From contig CH003409.1 of the NCBI GenBank assembly GCA_000149265.1, positions 562,733 to 626,732 on the forward strand: a DNA stretch of 64,000 bases. Direction: 5' to 3'. This document shows positions 41,601 through 53,131 of this stretch, piece by piece. The notes under the pieces were generated by a model. The model did not search any database. It worked only from the letters and a program-made list of their open reading frames with translations, and was not told where the DNA came from. Origin of the DNA: Ciona savignyi. Lineage: Eukaryota > Chordata > Ascidiacea > Phlebobranchia > Cionidae. How positions within the stretch are numbered: the stretch's first letter is position 1; each line of letters starts with the position of its first letter. A program made the translations under genes and the position numbers.

Positions 41601-44600
41601 TGTGTTCAAATCGGCAGGTGCTTGGCGCTTGTTATTGCCGAATTACTTTGCATTCAGCTGGTCGTCAGAGTCAAACGGCGAACAAAATCTCACTCACGCT
41701 GATCTGAGGGAATAATAAACCCAACCGACTTCGCCAGCGGCAATAACTTTGTTTGCTTTTGTTAAAGTTTAACATAAACATCCCTACGACTGCAACCCAA
41801 CAATATTGTGTAATTTTTTTGGATTTTACATATATGTCGTTTTACAATTTTGCATCACATAAAAATGCACAAGGTGATTTGCACTTTCATATCGAAAAGC
41901 ACAGTTTTTTCGGGATACAGTAATGCAACCCACAACTCTTTCGGAATGCAGTTACTTGAAAAAGTTTCTTTCAATTATTTCGGAAATTTTCTGTTAGCTC
42001 AAAAACCTCCCATCGTAAAAGCGATGTGCTTTTATTTGAACCAACTTGCTTGGGTATTCTTGTCGACATTCATGTCCAAGGCATTTACAATCCACATATT
42101 TAATTAAAATCTAATCATAAATATGTGTGTATTTCATACCTTTTTTATTTCAAGGGTTATGGATATGCTTGTATCGTCATGACGATGATGTCTATTGTTC
42201 CATACATGTTGGTAATGGCTTGGGGGGTTATCTATCTCTATCATTCCTTCACCTCTAATGACCTCCCGTGGACAGTATGTGGTAAGATCACTTTGATCGT
42301 AAAGTCTTCAAACACTTTTTTGTACGATACTAAGTTTCAATTCTTTGACCGTTTCTTTTATATATAAAAATTGGTACATGTATCGGTCGCGCTAACTAAC
42401 ACCTTTACTTCATTATACGGTCGTCTGGCGGAATGGTTAGAGAGACCGATACATATACCGACTTATATTCAAAACGGCATTAGCAACGAACCCAATATGG
42501 GTTCGAAATAAAACCTGTTAAAAAATCCGTCAAAAACGATGTATACCCCAAAAGTAGAAGTTGAAGTCTTTTCCACATTGCAAGTAGGGTTTTGGGTATA
42601 CTAGCAGTCAATTAATTTTTGACCCGGTTAGGTTTCGAATCCATAATTAGGCTCGTTACTTAAACTGAACGTTATGCAAGTTTTGCAGCGCGGCTAAACC
42701 CGTCACCAAAATAACCGCAGGATTCTCTCTATATATAGCTCAAATTAAGAGCCACTTTTTTCCTTAATCTAATATCGCTTTGCGCAAGGCAGTTACATAT
42801 TTGTGGTTAACACTATATCTTTGCAGTTACTTTATTCTATGTGTATTTTTTTTGGATGTATGTCCTATAGAATTAATCTCTAGTTCATGGCCACATTTAT
42901 TTTGCCGAATGGTTAACCTGACCGATCCATATACATCATGTTTGGCCGAATGGTTAACGCGACCGATACATATATGCATATGTGACCGAATGGTAAAGCG
43001 ACCAAGACATATACCTATTTCTATACAAAACAGTCGTGGTAACGAGCCTACCACGGGTTCGAAACTTGGCATAGTGAAAAGTATTATTCTCATACTCTGC
43101 TTCTACCTTTCACCGCATTTTCAGAAAGATTTCTTACAAATTTATTGTAATTAACCAATATTCCACCACTTTCAGATAACCAGTGGAATACCCAATCTTG
43201 TATATCTTATAAGCAGTGGTTGCCCGGTAATAACTCGACTATTTTGAACGACAGCTCTCTTGTCCAAAACTACTCTGACACGTCGCTCGCACAAGCTCAA
43301 TTTTGGAGGTAAGAAATTTTAAAAACACGCTGACAATGACAACAAATTGCTCGTTACCCAGATATTACGTACTTCGGCTTCCCAACGAGCAAGACTCTAT
43401 CTACGGAGGTTTCAACTGGCCGATGTTGATTTGTTTGGTTCTTTCATATTTATCAATTGTTGCTATTACGATCAAAGGCATTAAGTCAAGCGGCAAGGTT
43501 AGTAGATATGGGTTAATACCAGTGATGGGATTCAAGAGGTTCGCATTGGTTCGGTCAAACCCGTTCTTGGAACGTCGGGATAATCACCGATCCGATTCTT
43601 GCTTTTTTTACAGACATTCGATTTTTTAGGGGACCTGTTGTTAATAAGTACGATACACAAGAGAACCTGTTCTTAAAATTTTATTGGTTAACACATATAT
43701 TTCACAACACAATACATTGTAATATAATTAAAAAACAAATCTATCTATAACAGTGGTTCTTAAACTTTTAGTAGTGCCCCCCTTGAGGTTTGTGATTCAT
43801 GCTCACGCCTCACCTATACTCAAAAATCAAATTTACGAAAAATAGAACAATATTTTTTTGCCATTATACCCTGCATATAACGATGTGTCGATATAAATAA
43901 GACAGCGAAAATTGAAACAGTAACGAATTATAGCCAAGACAAAATTGTTAAACTAGGTCAAAGATTAATCTATTGGATTAGTGTTAACGAGAAATACGAG
44001 GTTTGACTGTAATTTAGAGCCTTTTATCATCAATATGTCACTGGCATGCTCGCACCCCCCCTTCAGAAGCTTTCACGCCCCCCAGTTTAAGAACCCCTGA
44101 TCTATAACATTTTGTGTATTTTAATAAAAGAAATAATTATGTATTCGGGAATGGAAAAACACAAGGAGCGTTAACACACGGGCATTCGTCAGATTACGCC
44201 ACGCCCACCGTCGGGTTCCTATGGAGCTATTGCAGTGTGTTGTGTATGATTAATACATTCCTTCAATTTGGTAAAACCGGTATAAATAGCAGTGTTAATT
44301 GAGAAAATACAGCCAAGTAAAAGCAACATAGCCACATTTGTGTTGTATGTTCATTGAAAACGTGATAAAACATCTCAAAACCAGTATTGTTATTTGCAAC
44401 AAAAAAGAACACAAATGTAATTGGAAAAGCACCGGTCATATTACTTACCTTATTTTCTTTAATGAATGGTGCTACAGATCGCACAATGAAAAGATTCGAT
44501 TCAGTAAAAATTTAGTGAAAGTTGCACAGTTCGTGGAAGAGATTTTATAGATAGCGCAAGTTTAGTATGGCGACTATGCGCACGTCTGTTTCTTTCAAGC

Positions 44601-47600
44601 AACATCGCAGCTGTCTTTTGTTCACCATGGCAATCTGTGCTAGAGCCATGCACGATATAGCCTAACCCCGGCGGAATATAAAGTTCGTGCGGTAAGCCTT
44701 GCGGCATGCGGTTGCATTGCGGAATTCGTAATCACTGCGGCATGCGCTATCACTACATCTTGCGGTAGTAATGCGACCTACGGTAATAAACCTTAAATTT
44801 TACGGAAATTCTTGGAAGAAATACATAATTGTTTTACTCTTAAAAAAATAAGGACATATTCTTTCGCCTAAGAAGCAATATACCTATCATTAAATAAAGG
44901 TTTAATTTACCGAAATTAAGGGAAATATCTCACACGTATAGGCAAGGCCTGTATGTTAACCATAATTACACAAATGTTGCATCTATATTCAGAGCCAAAC
45001 ACTCTTCTATATAATTAGATGGTGAGTAGTAAAATTACCAAATTTTAACATTTTGTGTATATTGTTCGTTACGTCATTCGTCTCTAGTTAAAGACAGGTC
45101 AACTCCAATTCGCAGGAAAAACTAAAAGGAGGGAAAAAGAGAAGTAGAGAAGGAGAAAAATCGATCACTTAAATTATGAAAACTAATTCTAACCCTACTC
45201 CAACACTAATCTCAACCCCAGAACCAATCCTTATTGTTTGTAGGACCAGCCATTGTACTCAACCTATAGACATAATCCCCATTTTTAGTGAGCAGTTGTC
45301 TCTTTCCATTCTCCCCTCTTTCCCTCCTTTTAGTTTCGCCACATTTCGTAGAATAATTTACTTCACATTCATCCGACTTTCGTATAATAACACACACGTC
45401 TTCTTCTACACAGGTCGTTTATATCTCAGCGACTTTACCTTACCTCATGATCATTGTACTTCTTATTCGAGGGCTGACTTTAGACGGTGCTCTGAATGGA
45501 ATTAGTAAATTATTGATCCCGAAATTCGAAGAGTTAGCTAACACCCAGGTAATGTTATTTATGTAAATTTGAACGTTTAGAATTAAACCTGTTCTGGGGC
45601 TGTTTTCCTGATTTGCGAATAAAAGTAGAAGGGATTGTAATTAACAGCATGGGCTAGTTTCTGCCACTTTTTCCAGGATGTTTATTATATATGCTTGTAG
45701 TATTTTATTGCGGGGTATATTACCTTGGCTTCCACACGCAAACTTGGTTGCCGACAGGTGTTTATTTATTATAATCTGACATAAACACTTATGCTCAGTA
45801 TATTCCTATCCGTTCGCCAGCGTAAACCCGAGTGAGTGTGTAAACCAAACAATATATTTTCTCATTTTAATTTAAAAATAATCCCTGTGTATTTTACAAA
45901 CTGTGGTTTTGACGTTTCTTACCATTTTATACAGAATTAAATCGTTTTCCATCAGTGTACATTCTGTAGATTCAACAAACGTATAAAGCTTAGTAATCAT
46001 CATTGTAGTAAGAATGTATCTGACAATAACCGTATAGTTAATCGCAACACAAATCCACAGGTCTGGATTGAAGCCGCCTCACAGGTTTTATACACTTACG
46101 CCATTGGATTTGCAAGCTTGACGACATTTTCAAGTTACAACAACTTTAATAACAACTTTTATAGGTTTGAATGGTTTGACTCATATCATCATTCATACCG
46201 CCCCTTCCTATGCTGTGCGTGTTTACGCCAGTTTAATACCGACATAGGATAGGATATTCATGTTTATCCCCATGAATGGGTGAAACAAATGTTCAGATTG
46301 CCTCGTGCTCACCGTTTTTAACGGAACTATTGCAGATTACCGGAACTATTGCAGTGTCTTTTGTAGTATTAAGACGTTCCTTCAATTTAGTTACTCCACT
46401 GGGTTTAGGCAATGTCTGTAAAGTGCGTAGCCCAAGCACACAACAGACTAGCAAGCGATCAGTTTCTAATCTGCAACTCTTCGACTTGAAGACGACGCAC
46501 TAAACCACCAAGCTATTCTATCTGACTTCAATTTTAGCTGTTATTGAACGCCTTTAATAGACTTTAATTCTAAACTAAAGTATCTTTAATATAAAAAGTG
46601 TACATAATACAGACAAGCTCTCATTCTTGTGCCTGTTGGGGCTTTTACCTCGCTTCTGATGGGTTTGATGACGTTTTCATATCTTGGGCACATGGCGTCC
46701 GTTCTTGGTGTAAACGTCGATAAAATACTAAAGTCGGGTAAGACAACATTCCAAAAAGGAGTCAAACACTCGTTTTAACCATTCTTCGCATATTCAGGTC
46801 CTGGTTTGATATTTCAAGTGATTCCCCTCGGATTTTCGTTACTTCCCCTTCCCCAGCTGTGGTCCGTTCTATTCTTCGGGATGTTCTATTTCGTTGCTGT
46901 GGATTCTGTGGTATGTATATCATCGAGTACTGGGGCACTAAGGGAAAATTCCTGATGGCCCCATGTTACGTAACCACACTTGTGGTTAGTTGAGTTGTTG
47001 TGCTGTAGAAGGCTACCATAGGGAAAGTCCCGTTGCGTCATGTTACATAACAACGGTTGCAATCAGTTCAGCTGTTAAACCCGCGGAATTTATATAATAA
47101 TAGTGGTATATTTTTAGTATGATTTATCACACGTAAACACATGAGTAGATATTATATATATATGGTGTACTTGGTAACACGACATGAAACTTAGATTTCA
47201 TATATAATTCGTGTCCACTGACGAAATAAACAATAACATAGGGAGGGATGCGTCATCTTGCGAATTTTTAAAAAGAAAACAAAATTATAAATCGCCTCTT
47301 AAAAATATTACATTGAAATCACTCCATCGTGCGCATACACTGGGGATTTATAAATAATATTATAAATGAGGCTATTAGACGTCACAATGCCTATTGTTAT
47401 CGTTGTGCGCAATATTTATACCTCGTATAAGACTTGGGAGCCTTTGAAGTTACGGGTTGCAGTATTTTCCGCAGTTAAATTGAATTGTGCCATGGTTTTT
47501 AGTATTAATTTCCCCGTTATATATAGAAGTAAAGTTCATAATTTAGCCTACTGAGTAAAGTATTAAAAAAACGTAAATTTTGGTAATATCCTAACCTAAA

Positions 47601-50600
47601 AGTTAAATACAAGTTTTGGAGTTGGAATAACGTCTTGAAAATGCTGGAGTTGCGCGTTTTGTGATCTGTGTTGTGCTACGTCTGGTCTAGCAGGAGCCGC
47701 AAAAAGGCGTAACAAAAGTGTATTTTATGTTATTAAATACCAACCGTGCATAACATCAAAATTGGTGTCCACTCACAAAATAAACAATAACATAGGGATG
47801 AGTCATCTTGCAATTTTTAAAAAGAAAACATCATAAATCGCCCCTAACCATTTAAAGTAATGCAATTACTACTCGGTTAAAAACTATTAATATAGTCCTT
47901 TATATACAATGGAGTTATTATTTATCTTCGTTCAAAAAACAGTACTTTATTTAGCCACATTAGAATACACTTATATATTAAAATACAAAATGAATACATA
48001 ACTAAATATTAATATACACGTTAACTTAAACTCTACGAGCACTTTACGGAAATGGTTAAACATTAAAATGTGACCAAGTGTAGCATGTATTTTTTTTCGC
48101 CGGTCTAAGTTTCGAACCCATGATTGGCTTGTCACTAAGTCCGTTTTTTTGTAGAAAGCGGTCTATGAATCGGTAGCGTTAACTATTCGGCCATACGGAC
48201 GTTCAGTTGTTGTTTATTTTTGTTCAAAAAAGATTTAGTTTTCAGATTTCGATGCTCTGGTGACGTCAATCTTAGATATATTTCCCCGATTCAAAGGGAC
48301 TGGCCGACGCAGAGTTCTTGCTAACTTTGCAGTTGCCTTCGTGCTATTCGTTGCTAGTTGTACCCAGTTAACCAGTGTAAGTTCGTAAGATTTGAATTTT
48401 TATATTTTTTTATATCCATCCATAGCCATATTTTTTTTATATCCCATAGTCATTATATAAACTTTAACATGGCAATTAAATTTTCATATAACATATAATG
48501 TAATACATCATATAGAAATCTTCGTATGACTCTTTTATTGAGTTTTAAAAATATTACATTGATTTTATCATAAAAGTAAATGTTTGTTTGATTTTTCACA
48601 GGCTGATGTAAAAAATATATACAACCTAAATGGACAATTAAAATGTAAAAGCATATTAAAAAAATACTTCTTGGTATTGGTATAGTTTAAATTAACTGTT
48701 TCAACCTACCATAAAACATTTTGTGTTATCAATTTTGTACGAGGACAAGGTACGATTCTCATATTTATCCCATGAATACAGAGGGCGTTATTACAAGGCC
48801 TACTTACTTAAGTCCTCTTGTCCACAATTGGGGTACAGAAGCTATCGCAGTGTTTTGAGTATGCTGAAGATCTTGCTAAAGTTGTTGTTCAACCTATATT
48901 AAGCCAGTGAGTTCAGGCAGTCCGACAAAGTCACAACCGTCTAGCTTAATGCTAATTCGATATCATCACCTTTCGGCTGACAGTCGTACGAAAGAGCTAA
49001 CTCGCCGTACTCGTACGTCGGTGTTTGGGTCCCAGAGTCACCAGCAAGCGTTAAAAGGTGCAAATAATTGCCAGTGTTCTTGGACCATTTTATATAGGCC
49101 TACACATTTTATGTTATCTTATATAAATCTGTGTTGCCACAAAATGCTTACACGTTTAATCCAACAGAGTGGAATTTACATATTTGAGTTTATTTTCTAC
49201 TACGGAGCGTCTGGTATCATTCTACTTCTGCTCGCATTGTGTGAGTCCCTATCGGTAGGCTGGCTGTGGGATGTCAATCAATTTGCCATCGACCTCGAGA
49301 AAATGACGGGCGACAAGTTATCCTTGTGGTTTAAGCTATGCTATCGCTACTTTATCCCGGCCATAACCTCGGTAATCCGATTTACATAAATGTTACGAAT
49401 TTAATAATAGCGCTCGTGCCCTAAGGCTATTCTTGCAAAATCAACGAGTTATGTGTATTTTCCGCAAAAGCCGCTTTAATAACGTTTCAATGATCTAGAT
49501 CCCGTTGTAAATATATTGTTTCAGTGAATCAATCACATTTATGGGGGCAAGAGCGTACATATATACCTATCATAGTTTTATATACACATACCATTGCTTT
49601 ACATTATTTTGCCAAAAAATCTTTTTTTTGCAATTTATTTTATCTCATTTTATCAATTTATTTTATCTATCTTGTTGGATCCGTGGTAACCCATATATTG
49701 TTTCAGTCGATATTTCTTTTCTATTGCGCAAAATGGACTCCACTAAAGGTTGGTGACTTTGTTTACCCGGTTTGGGCTAACTTGCTTGGGTGGATTCTGT
49801 CCTTGTGCTCGTTATTGTGGATACCAGGAGTATTTATTTACGTCCTGTACAAAGGCCGGGGATCAATGAAGCAGGTAAGTTAAGACATCTTGCTTTGAAA
49901 TAACTCAGCACTGGTCACTTTAACAAATAGATTGTCGCAATCTCTTTGTTAACATAAGAATCTGTCCAGCTTCGTTGTAAATAGGCCGGAACGCGTTGGC
50001 TAGTTTAGAAGTTTTGAAATGGCCAGAAACCCTTGTTTTAAAAGTTTATATCAAATTTCGTCCACTTAAAGGTACTTAAATTATATTAAACTGCCCTCGG
50101 TACTGGGTCATGCTTGCATAGTTTTTTAAATTTTGATTTAAGTTTTCCGGGGCAAATTGTTTTTATACTGCTTAATGTAAGGTATAACGGCCCTCAATTT
50201 TTTCCTTGTTTATTTACTGACGTGTTTTAACTACTGTAGTTTCTCAGTTTTCGTCGTGCCGTCTTAAAAAATGTGATATTCTTCTATAATGTAATAAAGA
50301 GCAAAATATTAACCTAACTTTAACCAACTTTGTATTTTCAGNNNNNNNNNNNNNNNNNNNNNNNNNNNNNNNNNNNNNNNNNNNNNNNNNNNNNNNNNNN
50401 NNNNNNNNNNNNNNNNNNNNNNNNNNNNNNNNNNNNNNNNNACCCAACTTTAACCAACTTTGTATTTTCAGAGATTTCAACAGGGTCTAGAGTCGACGTT
50501 ACCAGATCCCCATTGCGAAAAAGACGAACTGTCCTTGGATCAATTCGTGGGGCCGTCCGGAGACAAACATAACACAGTCGAAGTAGTGTCCGTCATCTAA
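38696..50600 (+). CDS. SLC6 Na+/Cl- dependent transporter (GABA/creatine/taurine branch), divergent
   Basis: Exons: first exon 38903-38931 or 38696-38727 (both end in phase 2), then 39923-40029, 40830-40960, 42155-42281, 43176-43308, 43362-43497, 45414-45548, 46061-46164, 46613-46737, 46798-46910, 48239-48376, 49168-49371, 49707-49874, 50472-50600. All phases agree; about 592 residues, the family's usual size, 12 membrane helices expected. Landmarks: TM1 [20 protein letters not shown] (Gly where monoamine carriers have Asp); loop 2 with [14 protein letters not shown] and N-glycosylation sequons; FWRYYVLR; TM6 [35 protein letters not shown]8 [18 protein letters not shown] and [11 protein letters not shown], which look GAT-1-like. 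The C-terminus VVSVI fits a class I PDZ ligand. It should move a small amino acid or derivative into cells at the plasma membrane. Several usually conserved residues differ (see findings), so substrate is open. Confidence 0.93.
39020..39290 (+). repeat. SINE-S copy in SLC6 intron 1, head on plus strand
   Basis: caaatagcttggtgggtcgc, cagattcggaactggtcgct, agttagtcggttgtgtcctt, gggcagtgcaac, gttacccttgcaataacgc, aaatgatgaatatctc. Confidence 0.65.
40370..41240. repeat. SINE-S fragment (intron 2) and reverse family R copy (intron 3)
   Basis: 40370-40470: gactgtggttgggaggtaat, ctaacgattgcctgtgg. 41115-41240: atgtaaggttaaacgattat, gtctatttactgacgtgttt, caactactgtggtttatccg; similar to 7560-7640 and 50180-50250. 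The remainder of intron 3 (41240-42154) shows nothing recognisable. Confidence 0.5.
42418..43080. repeat. Cluster of SINE-T copies in SLC6 intron 4
   Basis: 42418-42525 full copy (gtcgtctggcggaatggtta ... tatgggttcgaaataaaacc). 42600-42660 reverse partial. 42898-43080 has three successive heads (ttttgccgaatggttaacct, tttggccgaatggttaacgc, atgtgaccgaatggtaaagc) before one body and B box (ccacgggttcgaaacttggc). Confidence 0.65.
43751..44099. mobile_element. hAT MITE, perfect 8-bp target duplication (SLC6 intron 6)
   Basis: Begins cagtggttcttaaactttta and ends agtttaagaacccctg; subterminal gtgccccccttgagg and tttcacgccccccag form longer imperfect inverted repeats. Target duplication atctataa at 43743-43750 and 44100-44107 is exact. 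A sister copy lies at 56530-56859. Confidence 0.9.
44120..44280 (-). repeat. SINE-S fragment (SLC6 intron 6)
   Basis: gggaatggaaaaacacaagg, gcgttaacacacgggcattc, gcccaccgtcgggttcct, ctattgcagtgtgttgtgta, ttcaatttggtaaaacc. 44290-45110 holds no recognised feature beyond a cluster of tgcggcatgcg-like words at 44690-44790. Confidence 0.6.
45121..45334. mobile_element. MITE family M, well-preserved copy (SLC6 intron 6)
   Basis: Left end actaaaaggagggaaaaaga; right end ctttccctccttttagt, its reverse complement. Inner pair: aaatcgatcactta and tttttagtgagcag. The interior has aattctaaccctactccaac and ctcaaccccagaacc words. The plus-strand 109-codon frame here merges this repeat with exon 7. Confidence 0.8.
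46240..46530 (-). repeat. SINE family S copy (SLC6 intron 8)
   Basis: aggataggatattcatgttt, atccccatgaatgggtgaaa, cggaactattgcagtgtctt, ccactgggtttaggcaatgt, actagcaagcgatcagtttc, cgacttgaagacgacgcact. The word accggaactattgcag is duplicated locally. Confidence 0.75.
47215..47835. repeat. Direct duplication of about 100 bp (SLC6 intron 10)
   Basis: tgtccactgacgaaataaac, aataacatagggagggatgc, tttttaaaaagaaaac, ataaatcgcctc (47215-47300) recurs at 47765-47835 with small gaps. The 62-codon plus frame between them (47366-47554) has no exon support. Confidence 0.55.
48087..48205 (-). repeat. Reverse SINE-T copy 35 bp before SLC6 exon 11
   Basis: tttttttcgccggtctaagt, ttcgaacccatgattggctt, cgttaactattcggccat. 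The poly-T of this copy is distant from the exon, which uses the later aagatttag acceptor. Confidence 0.65.
48740..49090 (-). repeat. SINE-S copy (SLC6 intron 11)
   Basis: acgattctcatatttatccc, gggcgttattacaagg, aagctatcgcagtgttttga, aagccagtgagttcaggcag, ggctgacagtcgtacgaa. The first 87 codons of the 160-codon frame that includes exon 12 are this repeat plus intron. Confidence 0.55.
50170..50300 (-). repeat. Reverse family R copy (SLC6 intron 13)
   Basis: atgtaaggtataacggccct, ttatttactgacgtgtttta, actactgtagtttctcag. Same family as 7560-7640 and 41115-41240. Confidence 0.55.
50342..50441. other. Assembly gap of exactly 100 N, flanked by a duplicated acceptor
   Basis: The 28 bases before the gap (taactttaaccaactttgta, ttttcag) recur after it at about 50444-50471 with a single change. 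The last SLC6 acceptor is therefore present on both sides. A round 100-N run normally marks a gap of unknown size. Confidence 0.95.
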
Positions 50601-51230
50601 GTGGAAGATTCATTTGTCTTTTTCCACCATGTAAACATTCAAAGCTTTCAAGTAAAAGCTTTATTTAAAAATTCAATATGTTTGCATTAAGCAAATACGT
50701 TTTTGTTGAAAATATCCAGTGGAGAAAAAATGTGTTTTATATATCGCTGTTTTAATTATTGCGCTTAATTTTTATTTCGGCATGTATTATGTACTTTGCC
50801 GTTCTCACTGGCGTGCACACTAATTTTCATCTTGTTATATATATATAGCCTGTATAATAGGCGTTATGCAACTATCCTCTATGTGGATACAAAACTTTTT
50901 TGCAAGTTTTATTCAGTCTATAGACTGATTATATATAAGTGCACATAAGTCCACAATATATTAACTTATTATTATTTTACCTATAACGGTAAGAAAATAA
51001 TGAACTAAGAATTTCAATCAAAATAGAAAATGTCTATTTAAAACTTCCTTCAAAACTAAAATATATAGAATAAAGATCATAATGACTTTCAACTTTTCCA
51101 TGTGCTAACCATTTGAAACATATTGAAAATATTATTTGGGTAAATAAATATTAATTTAAAAATCTTTGTATGTAAGTCAATATAGTATTCGTATTATCAC
51201 ATACTGCATGGATATTTCATACTGCAAATT
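50601..51230. other. SLC6 3' region, no further gene
   Basis: AT-rich sequence downstream of the stop. A candidate AATAAA poly(A) signal lies at 51069-51074 and a (ta)n run near 50840. No coding frame of note. Confidence 0.4.
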
Positions 51231-51234
51231 TTTG

Positions 51235-51930
51235 GAATATTCATGTTTATCCCCGTGAATGAAAAAAAAACGCGAGGAGAGTTAATATACGGATAATCAA
51301 CAGATTAACAAAAGCACACCTACAAGTTACCGGACCTATTGAAGTGTGTTGTGTATTGTTAAAAAAAATCAATTTGTTAAACGAATCAATCCACTGAATG
51401 TCCATATGTGTCTTGACCTAGGAGACAACCGAATAACTAACGATCCGTTTCGAACCTGCGACTGCGACCGATTCGTTAACAGCCGACGCACTAATCCAAA
51501 GCACGAAGCTAATTGTCCAGTGGGTACTGACACTAATAAGATTCGCTTTTATTTTTAAGGGGGAGTTTAACCAATTATTTTCCCTATTCTTTAATGCAAA
51601 ATGATCTTACAGTAAAAATACAAATTTCTACAACCATAACCCAGTAAAAGAAGTGACAAAATGTCCTGTTTTAACTCTAGTACCCCTTGTAAATATAACT
51701 AGTGATGGAATACTACAAGTAATAAGTAATTGATTATGAAACCGGAATCAACTTGACGCCAGAAGTTATTTTGACGGAATGGAAATCGGTAATCAACTCA
51801 AGATAGGATAAGGTAGGATATTGAGAATGACAAAACTAACGGGGTTAAAACACGGACAATCGTTAGATCTCCTTGCGCCCACTGACGGGTTACAGTGTGT
51901 TGTGTATTGTTGTTGAAATGCGTTAACTTT
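51235..51930 (-). repeat. SINE-S copies (51235-51545 and 51810-51930)
   Basis: First: atattcatgtttatccccgt, cctattgaagtgtgttgtgt, ccgtttcgaacctgcgac, aagcacgaagctaattgtcc. Second, truncated: ataaggtaggatattgagaa, cacggacaatcgttagatct, ccactgacgggttacagtgt. The 70-codon frame here is repeat. Confidence 0.6.
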
Positions 51931-52139
51931 TATTTCTGCAGAATACGTGCAGGATTCCAGACAGTTATTTTGTGCAATTTCATCATGCGTGCCCTGTAAT
52001 CATGCTCGCATTTATGTAATAATCATTTACTTTTCAAATGTTACATTTTTTGCGTGTATTTGTACTATATAACCTGACGTGTTTTCCCTTTTAATTCATT
52101 CAGTAAGACTCACTACCAAGTACCACCGATACAAGAATA

Positions 52140-53100
52140 CAACATGTATGAAACACGCGTTCCTTCAATATGCTACACAACCGATTAATGCTTACGGCCC
52201 GTTTCGAATCTTTAACCGAACGGCGTCGCACTGACCCATTCGACTAGTCGGTAACAAACTGCGTATAATGGATAGGAAACGGGTGACAAATTTCACATTT
52301 GAGTCATGAAATAACCCCCCTCCCCCTTCGCTGACGATGAACGGGAGGTGATATGACGATTGTCCGTGTGTTAACCAACTTGGTTCTTCTATTTACGTGA
52401 TAAAATTAAATATTCTATACTATATTCCTATCCTCGTTGTCAACTTAGTTTAGTTTATTGTTTCGGTCCTATGTTACATTAAAGAAGAATATCAAATTAA
52501 TTAAAGTCAACAAGACAGGATAAAATGTCAAAACTAGGCCTACAGTTGTTAAAACACGTCAGTTTATAGGAGGCGGTTAACTAATTATTCTCCCTATCTC
52601 TCCAATGCAAACTGACCTCACAAAAACGGCTGTCACTCAAAATCCAGACAAAGGAAGTCTTAGATCTTTTTACAATTTAAAATTAAAGCTTGGATCTGAC
52701 CCCTAAACTCAAAACCCCACACAATTTTGTTTAACAATTTAGAGCCCATACCCCTTCGTACATCGGCCACTTTTTCCCAACAAAACAGCTAGCAGATGCA
52801 CAATCAACACCTTTATTTCACAAAGCACTGCTCCACGATTACAAAACTTTACAGCTAAACGAGAACATCGGCGAGCAGCCTAGCACATGCTGCTTTCAAC
52901 AAAACAAACATTGGGGAATCACCACCATTGTTACTCAGCAAAACGCTTGTTTAAAAACACTGATTCATGGGTACCACTCGTCACATCCTGCCGTTCATAG
53001 AGGTCTTAATTGGTTATACGCCATCTATAGACACGGCATAAGGGAGAGATAAACCTTTACATTAATAAAAAGAAATTGCAACTAAAAACTTTAAATCAAA
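52140..53100. repeat. Repeat debris between SLC6 and CHORDC1
   Basis: 52140-52430 has scattered SINE-S words in both senses (tgtccgtgtgttaacc, ccgtttcgaatctttaac). 52490-52570 is family R (gcctacagttgttaaaacac). 52560-52660 shares ggttaactaattattctccc and tctccaatgcaaactgacct with 51565-51600. No gene was seen. Confidence 0.4.
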
Positions 53101-53131
53101 ATTTTAAATAATTAGATAACAAACTGTAGTA

